Made by a program: the position numbers and the translations under genes
In this document: piece by piece, positions 7,401 to 11,558 of the stretch
Layout of the letters: each line of letters starts with the position of its first letter
How positions within the stretch are numbered: the stretch's first letter is position 1
Assembly: GCA_002479655.1 (NCBI GenBank)
Contig: DLOQ01000076.1
Location: forward strand, 315-13,159
Direction: 5' to 3'
Source of the DNA: Lachnospiraceae bacterium UBA7480
GTDB lineage: Bacteria > Bacillota > Clostridia > Lachnospirales > Lachnospiraceae
DNA length: 12,845 bases
Notes under the pieces: generated by a model
The model's input: only the letters and a program-made list of their open reading frames with translations
Told to the model about the DNA's origin: nothing
Database searches by the model: none

Positions 7401-8361
7401 ATGGATTGACCGGGTCAGTCCATGTAATAAATATTTCCTCATAATCGCTTAATCCGTCCCCGTCTGTATCTGCCGCTTCCGGATCGGTTCCGATTTCTTC
7501 CTCCAATACATCGGGAAGTCCGTCCCCGTCTGTATCCAATGACCAGTCAATGTCCGGATTTTCCGGGTCTATCGGATCGGGATTCTCCGGATTCACGGGA
7601 GGCTCATTTCCTGCCCCGCCTTCTATTACATTATATTCTGTTCCGATAAATCGTGCAATCCCCTGATTCATCCCGCCGTTGATGCTGCCTGCCTCGATCG
7701 TGATTTTCTGTGCAATCAGGATCACACTATTCATATTCACATTCATGGATGTGATCCTTATCTCTCCATATGGGGCATAGACAAGACCGTTTAGGTTCAT
7801 ATTGGTATTGCCTATGACTATATTGCCGGTTGCGGAATACAGCACCACATCTCCCGAGTTCTTTACTTCACCGTCAAGTACAATATCTTCCTGCGCCATG
7901 ATCCCGGCATTTAAGTTGATATTGCCGGTCAGCGATACCTCCCCGCCTCCTTCGATCGGAGTATTTACATTGATATTGATTTCTTCCAGAGCATAATCCT
8001 CTTCATGCTCCTCCGTTCCTGCCGCAAAATATGTATCCTCAATTCGTTCCCGAAGATCCGGCATGAAAAGCGCCTCGCCGTCTTCCCCGGCGCGCTCCGT
8101 CCTTGTGCCATTAATATTACAGTTGCTCCCGATGACGGCAATGGTTCCATTCGTAGCGACGTTGCCGTTAAAGCCTGTATTATTGGCATTTAACGTGACC
8201 GCACCCTCCTCATCCGATGCGGCAAAGATCATATATGGGTACGCACCCCCTTCCGCCCTTGCCGGTATGGAGGGGATACCGCCCAATACCATAATCACCG
8301 TCATGATCAAAGACATGACTCTTGCCATCTTACCTCTGATTGCGTTTTTCCGTTTTTTCAT
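4468..8361 (-). CDS. Large secreted protein with strand-rich N-terminus, TSP3-type calcium loops and a von Willebrand A-like domain
   Basis: The start is ATG 8359-8361 (1297 residues): AAAGGAG lies seven bases upstream, whereas the GTG six bases earlier almost touches it. A signal peptide (about 1-37, ending PARA) is followed by an Asn/Gly-rich, strand-repeating region (about 53-245) that could be a beta-solenoid, a Pro-rich linker (252-274), five or so DxDxDGxxD loops of thrombospondin type 3 character (276-398), an acidic region, a von Willebrand A-like domain (about 646-828), two degenerate calcium loops (near 870-882 and 955-968) and an unrecognised C-terminal 330 residues. The expected DxSxS metal site of the A domain reads QxAxS (Q655, A657, S659), so metal binding is probably lost. 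There is no sortase motif or C-terminal membrane segment, so it is secreted or non-covalently held. It follows the AgrD-like gene by 60 bases and is probably under the same control. Confidence 0.85.
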   Translation of the reverse strand: MKKRKNAIRGKMARVMSLIMTVIMVLGGIPSIPARAEGGAYPYMIFAASDEEGAVTLNANNTGFNGNVATNGTIAVIGSNCNINGTRTERAGEDGEALFMPDLRERIEDTYFAAGTEEHEEDYALEEININVNTPIEGGGEVSLTGNINLNAGIMAQEDIVLDGEVKNSGDVVLYSATGNIVIGNTNMNLNGLVYAPYGEIRITSMNVNMNSVILIAQKITIEAGSINGGMNQGIARFIGTEYNVIEGGAGNEPPVNPENPDPIDPENPDIDWSLDTDGDGLPDVLEEEIGTDPEAADTDGDGLSDYEEIFITWTDPVNPSSVQSGVSDADADSDGDGISNREELNKGLDPASADSDYDGISDYDELYVYGTDPMNADSDGDGIKDGDEISLGLDPLNGSTNGTPDGEYMIHQTVDADSEALAGINTADSPYRMSIEADAAGYVAGNLDARETPYAHTIENDAILGTAIGLKYQGGNVESVTLKFEIAEAYRENEIGMFPGEEEIEGIKRLNVFKYFEDINMLLPIETKFDMENHIVYTEVDEFGTYCLMDLEKWLLNFDLPEAEAAALSIDLYEDEEEMQPEEGIYFGCTDEYNEEDSIWQEGEFIEPEELESLVMPEEAYVMEDMPMLMALDLGDSVSNDIDNASIDIVFILQCAGSSPTDFQMQKGMIVQVARKLENNHPNASIRIGVLAFQSSIAYWLNSNGDKWFTSSASLENALSNRGYSYTYNNCRVSKAFELFCREADLREDASIFVYTLYNGNTGYSMWDFYTQHSVCEKFDVYYSEIFPKGYKYASEEQGEKIMTLIEDTKGIFLEVSNSTADKIYEHIRQNAAPAADVPEQTEFTIVLPTGWTQITLTQPLDPANGANSDTDSLTDWEEVNTNMISWDANGEIILPTIYDCMQIPDVSYVQSGLERFFSESETAGILLTDVYRHIDSTLRVCKILPIYSNPIEEDTDGEGILDGFDIRPMKCDNYADKYIEFINEGYIDMNKMIQTRDGFTICMTPLPEILWNMGYGDYAFDCLCIIGDNSASNHGMREVAANWYLYSVETDEDTVFSLIKLRDTTGYKTMPSVSVPFIELDINQMQTYSNPNNLALLDAEFKKVINQKNAKVNHVLSSYFEQPESDALYVIPQIYVRLVIQNECIDQNTNIIYMTEEVSSKYALAALEKYQVGNSAGNPEIYDDKGTNDKSDDQIVIVDPYNPTLAEQECILAMRSGNPSYDSFAAEIVYHAERVDNIVLRTHTITADLSVGDQKPDEYKYKKEDGTNLKLQIAVSGGGIPNNLILKLDWSTIFA
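5878..6426 (-). other. von Willebrand A-like domain with degenerate metal site (within the large secreted protein)
   Basis: The segment opens with a hydrophobic strand preceded by Asp (SIDIVFILQCAGSS), continues with MQKGMIVQVARKL and the strand IRIGVLAFQS, then a helix rich in sorting-like Ser/Asn, then the strand ASIFVYTL. This is the Rossmann-like order of von Willebrand A domains. The Asp and first Ser of the usual metal-ion motif are Gln and Ala, and the usual Asp-Gly after the later strand is missing. Confidence 0.6.
7168..7536 (-). repeat. Thrombospondin type 3-like calcium-loop repeats (coding)
   Basis: Within the large secreted protein, near-copies of DTDGDGLxDxxE and ADSDGDGIxxxxE recur about every 20-36 residues, separated by GTDP or GLDP turns. 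At DNA level they appear on the plus strand as recurring GTCCCCGTC and CTGTC words. Known TSP3 loops bind calcium and stiffen extracellular stalks. One of the loops has DSDYDG in place of DSDGDG. These are coding repeats, not a CRISPR array. Confidence 0.85.
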
Positions 8362-8421
8362 ACGCACACTCCTTTCTTTTTATCACTTAAAAGTGTTTAT
8401 AAAATGAATCTCTCAAAATTT

Positions 8422-8610
8422 TCAATCATATTTTTTTGTATCATTATTGCTATGAATCTTATCAAAGTTATCATTATCTTGTCTTTTATCCGAAATTAAT
8501 TTGTCCGGTATTTCAAAATCATACATGCCTAATGTAATGGATTTTCCCAAACCAAACTTTCCAAAATTACATAACATTTCAATACTCTTTTCTCTTAAAT
8601 TTTTCATCAT
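8422..8610 (-). CDS. agrD: Putative AgrD-like cyclic lactone autoinducer precursor
   Basis: A 62-residue product with a very strong GGAGGAG (8616-8622) ahead of tandem ATG codons (8608-8610 and 8605-8607). The short N-terminal stretch KNLREKSIEML is amphipathic, and the centre GKFGLGKSITLGM is followed by YDFEIPDKL. That last segment aligns without gaps to the S. aureus AgrD cleavage-side motif DEPEVPKEL, placing Met29 at the ring-closing position. The only Cys is residue 14, far from the expected ring, so a Ser24 lactone ring is the best guess, at six residues instead of five. The acidic tail is longer than usual (about 30 residues). An AgrB, AgrC and AgrA set lies next door. Here the gene sits behind agrA's terminator instead of beside agrB. 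The family call is an inference from motif and context. Confidence 0.6.
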   Translation of the reverse strand: MMKNLREKSIEMLCNFGKFGLGKSITLGMYDFEIPDKLISDKRQDNDNFDKIHSNNDTKKYD

Positions 8611-8679
8611 TGAATCTCCTCCAAATACTTTATTTTATAATGTTATTTTATTATGTACTGCGGCAGATCATATACTTTT

Positions 8680-8712
8680 TTCTTAAAAGAACTATTCTTC
8701 GTCTTAAGCGTA
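8680..8712 (-). promoter_or_regulatory. Paired LytTR (AgrA-type) binding sites upstream of the AgrD-like gene
   Basis: On the minus strand TACGCTTAAGAC (8712 down to 8701) and TTCTTTTAAGAA (8691 down to 8680) share TTAAGA cores exactly 21 bases apart. AgrA-type LytTR regulators bind such nine-base direct repeats with 12-base gaps. A -10-like TAAAAT (8650-8645) or CATAAT (8655-8650) follows, with no good -35 box, as expected for an activator-dependent promoter. This would drive the AgrD-like gene and possibly the large secreted protein. Confidence 0.6.
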
Positions 8713-8731
8713 TTTTATGTCTTTTATTTAT

Positions 8732-8764
8732 TACGTTTAAGAAACAAAAAATAGCTTAAACGTA
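8732..8764. repeat. Inverted repeat of the LytTR-like motif
   Basis: TACGTTTAAG on the plus strand (8732-8741) faces its own copy, followed by C, on the minus strand (8764-8754), separated by 12 bases. The arms carry the same motif as the LytTR sites nearby. It could be a dyad operator upstream of the AgrD-like gene or an RNA hairpin. Confidence 0.5.
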
Positions 8765-8768
8765 TATA

Positions 8769-8806
8769 AAAAACGATCCGTAAAAAATATTTTACAGACC
8801 GTTTTT
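8769..8806 (-). terminator. Strong hairpin terminator after agrA
   Basis: The arms AAAAACGGTCTGTAAAA and TTTTACGGATCGTTTTT pair over about 17 positions (two G-T pairs) around a short TATT-like loop. It lies 28 bases after the agrA stop on the minus strand and ends in a T run. A-tract and T-tract on both sides make it usable in either direction. It separates agrA transcription from the promoter region of the AgrD-like gene. Confidence 0.8.
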
Positions 8807-8833
8807 CTAAATTAATTTAAAAAAATCAAATCA

Positions 8834-9565
8834 TTATACTTGTTTTTTTACTCGTCCAATCATTCTATGGGAAATGGGACATTCTGCTTCATTTTTCATA
8901 ATAATAAGTTTGTCATCATACAAAACTTTTTTTATATTATTTTTATTCACTAAATATGCCCTATGACATCGTATAAAATTTGTTCCCACCTCATCTTCTA
9001 AATCCTTCATTTTGCCAAAAAATTCTAAAGTTCTATTAACTGTATGTACTACAAGCTTATGCTCACTTACAGATGTTTCAAAAAACATAATATCGTCGTA
9101 TTCCAGCGTTAAATTTCTTCCTCCTCTTTTAATTGTTATCGTTTTTTTACTGCCCCTCGAATTTTTCATATATTTTAAATTTACATTTTCCATACATTCA
9201 CATATTCTTTTCTGCAATTGGTGTGGTTCATCCTTTAATATAAAATCCAAAGCCTCTACTTTATACTGAAATGTTATAAATGACATTTCTGAATGAGATG
9301 TGATAAATACTATAAATCCTCTGGGATCGTATTCCCGTATTTCTTTCGCAAGCATTATACCATTCTTGCTTAATTTTAATTCTATATCCAGAAAATATAA
9401 ACCTGTATTTTCTGATGCTTTTAAATGCTCTATTATTTCCTCCGGATCATCTGTGCTTATCCGCAGCTTCATATCATATTCCTGCATCAAGATTGCTGAA
9501 GTAACATAATTAGCAATTACATCTCTTTGTTCCTTAACATCTTCACATATATACACATCTATCAT
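8834..9565 (-). CDS. agrA: AgrA-type LytTR response regulator
   Basis: A 243-residue regulator with an N-terminal receiver domain (about 1-120) and a C-terminal LytTR DNA-binding domain (about 140-243). The receiver has the acidic pair E8 D9, the predicted phospho-acceptor D60 in YFLDIEL, the switch Thr89 in FITSH and Lys111 in FILKD. The LytTR domain has FFETSVSEHKL, FIRCHRAYLVN (H201, R202 and Y204) and the terminal SHRM. In this family phosphorylation by an AgrC-type kinase promotes binding to paired nine-base sites. The ATG start has AAAGGAG about ten bases upstream. The gene is divergent from agrB across 112 bases that contain two matching LytTR-like sites, one directly in front of its own ribosome-binding site, so autoregulation is likely. 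Its transcript ends at a strong hairpin. Confidence 0.9.
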   Translation of the reverse strand: MIDVYICEDVKEQRDVIANYVTSAILMQEYDMKLRISTDDPEEIIEHLKASENTGLYFLDIELKLSKNGIMLAKEIREYDPRGFIVFITSHSEMSFITFQYKVEALDFILKDEPHQLQKRICECMENVNLKYMKNSRGSKKTITIKRGGRNLTLEYDDIMFFETSVSEHKLVVHTVNRTLEFFGKMKDLEDEVGTNFIRCHRAYLVNKNNIKKVLYDDKLIIMKNEAECPISHRMIGRVKKQV

Positions 9566-9581
9566 ATTTAATATGCTCCTT

Positions 9582-9615
9582 TACGTATAAGACGTTTTTT
9601 CATGCGCTTAAGAAA
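9582..9615 (+). promoter_or_regulatory. Paired LytTR (AgrA-type) binding sites in the agrA-agrB intergenic region
   Basis: TACGTATAAGACG (9582-9594) and TGCGCTTAAGAAA (9603-9615) are direct repeats on the plus strand, 21 bases start to start, the spacing known for AgrA sites. A perfect TATAAT lies at 9643-9648 but the place for a -35 box reads TATGAA, so activation by the regulator is plausible. The first site also lies in the 5' leader of agrA. Confidence 0.65.
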
Positions 9616-9642
9616 AATTTATGAATATTAAAATTAATATAT

Positions 9643-9648
9643 TATAAT
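9643..9648 (+). promoter_or_regulatory. -10 element of the agrB promoter
   Basis: TATAAT lies about 30 bases before the agrB start and 31 bases beyond the core of the proximal LytTR site. No -35 match is found at 17 bases. The surroundings are extremely AT-rich, so chance is possible; the arrangement with the paired sites is what supports it. Confidence 0.5.
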
Positions 9649-9677
9649 AAATATCAAAGATCAAGGGATGGAATCAT

Positions 9678-10253
9678 ATGAAAAAAATAATCAGTTACAT
9701 TGCCCAAAAAATAATTACTATACTTGATAGAAATAATCAGTGTACAGAAACAGAGCGTCTGCAAATGTTTTTTGGACTCCAAAACATTATTTATAATATC
9801 ATGATCACGGCATTTATTTTGTTTTTATCTTTTATAACAGATATTTTTATTGAAACACTCTTAACATTCTTTTTTTTCTGTATTTTACGCATGGTTACAG
9901 GAGGATATCATTGTAACAGTATTGAAAAATGTTTGGCAACTACAACTTTGATCATGATTGGCGGTGGTATAATTGTACGCTTTATAAATATTAGCCAGAC
10001 CATCTGTATTTTTATATGTTTTTCAGTAAATATTGTTTTTTTCTTTTATAGACCAAAAGGGACACAAAAGAATCCGTATTCCTCAGAATTTAGCATAAAA
10101 CAGCATAAACGTTTAAAAATAATATCTGTTTTACTGACTATAATCTCTATTTTATCAAATTCAATGCTACGTACCGCCATCGTCTTCTCTATGGTCATAG
10201 TAACGATTTTACTTTTACCCACTATTCACCGTAAATCTCCAATACCTGAGTAA
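9678..10253 (+). CDS. agrB: AgrB-type autoinducer peptide processing protease
   Basis: A 191-residue integral membrane protein that in this family cleaves the AgrD precursor at its C-terminal side and helps form the thiolactone or lactone ring. The signature RMVTGGYHCNSIEKC is present, with His78 and Cys85 seven residues apart as in the S. aureus catalytic pair His77 and Cys84. The later FYRPKGTQKNPYS and the KQHKRLK segment fit the family's conserved cytoplasmic loop. Several hydrophobic segments flank them. The length is typical (about 190-210). The ATG start has AAGGGATGG upstream. It is the only plus-strand gene, set between agrC and agrA, and its last 32 bases overlap the 3' end of agrC on the other strand. 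No precursor gene follows it; the likely partner is the 62-residue gene at 8422-8610. Confidence 0.9.
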   Translation: MKKIISYIAQKIITILDRNNQCTETERLQMFFGLQNIIYNIMITAFILFLSFITDIFIETLLTFFFFCILRMVTGGYHCNSIEKCLATTTLIMIGGGIIVRFINISQTICIFICFSVNIVFFFYRPKGTQKNPYSSEFSIKQHKRLKIISVLLTIISILSNSMLRTAIVFSMVIVTILLLPTIHRKSPIPE

Positions 10254-11508
10254 AATATCCTTCTCCGTATTCCGTATCCATTATTACATTATCATAACTA
10301 TTGGTAATGGTTTTTATATTATATAAGCCTGCTCCTCTTCGTTCTCCTTTGGAGCTTATGCCAATGTTTCCAAGTTTACTATAATCAATTTCATGCTTAA
10401 CATATGTATTTTTTATAATAAAAGTCACATCTTCATTCATCCTCACTATACAAAAAATAATACAGGGGTTTTCACATTCCTGACAAGCCTCAATAGCATT
10501 ATCTAATAATATTCCTACTATTCTAACCAAATCAATGCCATTCATATTAATTGTCTCAATTTTTTCAGTGATTTCCATTTTCACATCAATATTAAGTTCT
10601 AAAGCAAAATTCAATTTAATAAAAATCAAACTTTTCAGCTCTACGATGTCCAGATTATGCAAAACTGCTATAGCATCATTTTTCTTTATAAGCTGGTTAC
10701 TAATTGGAAATATCTGTTCATCATAATATTTTTTCAGACCCTCCATATCATTATCCTCTATATAACCAGCCATACTTACCATGATATTTGCATAATCATG
10801 CTTAAACGTTCTAAGATTCTGATAAAGCTTTTCGATCTGGGATATATATTCCTGAAGGTTATCATACGAATTTTGCTTCAAAGTAATTTGAGCCTTTGTA
10901 TCATACTCTTTGACGATCGTTATTACCATTAAAAAAGTTAAAACAAAGTATCCTATATACAATATTATACTACTGAAAAGAACTAATGAAGATGATCCAG
11001 CTTGTTCCACAACAGCAATATGCATAACAAAAATAATCATACATAAAATCAGATTTGTTCCAATAATCGTTATGATCTTTGGGGATAACGCTAATGTTTT
11101 ATTTTTTCTTGCCCCTGCTATCTTACATGATAAAAAACGACATATCACAAAAAATATAGGATAATCTATGAGCATATAAATCATCCAATGATCACTAACA
11201 TTTAAACCAATAAAACTCCAAATAAAATGTGTCAGGTTATCTACAATCACTAATAAAATGTATGATATTATTATTAAAAATACATTGACCTGCCAGTCTT
11301 CCCGTCTAAGCCACGCAATATATAAAATCAATATCAAAAACATCGGTATCACAAAAAAACTGCCAATCAGACCATAAACAAATACAATATTAACAATAAG
11401 CACAACTGTAATAACTATGTTTTGAAAAATATTTAACCGAAAAGTCAAACAGCTATTGAACAATAATAAATATGTAATAATGCTCATTATTACAATCTGC
11501 ATTTCCAT
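10222..11508 (-). CDS. agrC: AgrC-type sensor histidine kinase (GHKL family)
   Basis: A 428-residue kinase with about six hydrophobic segments in the first 200 residues forming the peptide-sensing membrane domain, a linker helix, and a cytoplasmic kinase core. The phospho-acceptor region is FKHDYANI with His237, the N box is GILLDNAIEAC with Asn337, and the glycine-rich box is RGAGLYNIK near 391-399. This order is that of AgrC and other HPK10 kinases, which lack a classic D box and use a GHKL ATPase. The likely signal is the peptide made by AgrB, and the target is the AgrA-type regulator. The ATG is preceded by GAGGGGATGG. The gene starts only 50 bases after the transporter gene with no terminator visible between, so read-through from the transporter is possible. 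Its 3' end overlaps agrB. Confidence 0.9.
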   Translation of the reverse strand: MEMQIVIMSIITYLLLFNSCLTFRLNIFQNIVITVVLIVNIVFVYGLIGSFFVIPMFLILILYIAWLRREDWQVNVFLIIISYILLVIVDNLTHFIWSFIGLNVSDHWMIYMLIDYPIFFVICRFLSCKIAGARKNKTLALSPKIITIIGTNLILCMIIFVMHIAVVEQAGSSSLVLFSSIILYIGYFVLTFLMVITIVKEYDTKAQITLKQNSYDNLQEYISQIEKLYQNLRTFKHDYANIMVSMAGYIEDNDMEGLKKYYDEQIFPISNQLIKKNDAIAVLHNLDIVELKSLIFIKLNFALELNIDVKMEITEKIETINMNGIDLVRIVGILLDNAIEACQECENPCIIFCIVRMNEDVTFIIKNTYVKHEIDYSKLGNIGISSKGERRGAGLYNIKTITNSYDNVIMDTEYGEGYFTQVLEIYGE

Positions 11509-11558
11509 ATATCTGCCATCCCCTCATTACATTTAACGCCTTTTCTCCTCCCTATGCG

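Noticed and set aside
7168..7536. Regularly recurring words that could suggest a CRISPR array
   Set aside because: The repeats are in frame, vary in sequence and spacing, and encode calcium loops.
8380..8400. Small palindrome CACTTTTAAGTG between the AgrD-like gene and the secreted protein
   Set aside because: The stem is only five pairs with a two-base loop and no T run, too weak to call a terminator, so the two genes may be co-transcribed.
8005..8407. Plus-strand frames of 62 and 114 residues over the start of the secreted protein
   Set aside because: Mirror images of the signal peptide and strand-rich region; no ribosome-binding site.
8611..8768. Possible RNAIII-like effector RNA
   Set aside because: The stretch is short and is better explained as promoter and operator sequence; no extended stable fold or separate terminator is evident.
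11521..11550. Start-stop ATG-TAA after a GGAGGAG in the transporter to agrC gap
   Set aside because: The spacing to the ATG is long and the agrC start has its own ribosome-binding site; nothing shows that it is used.
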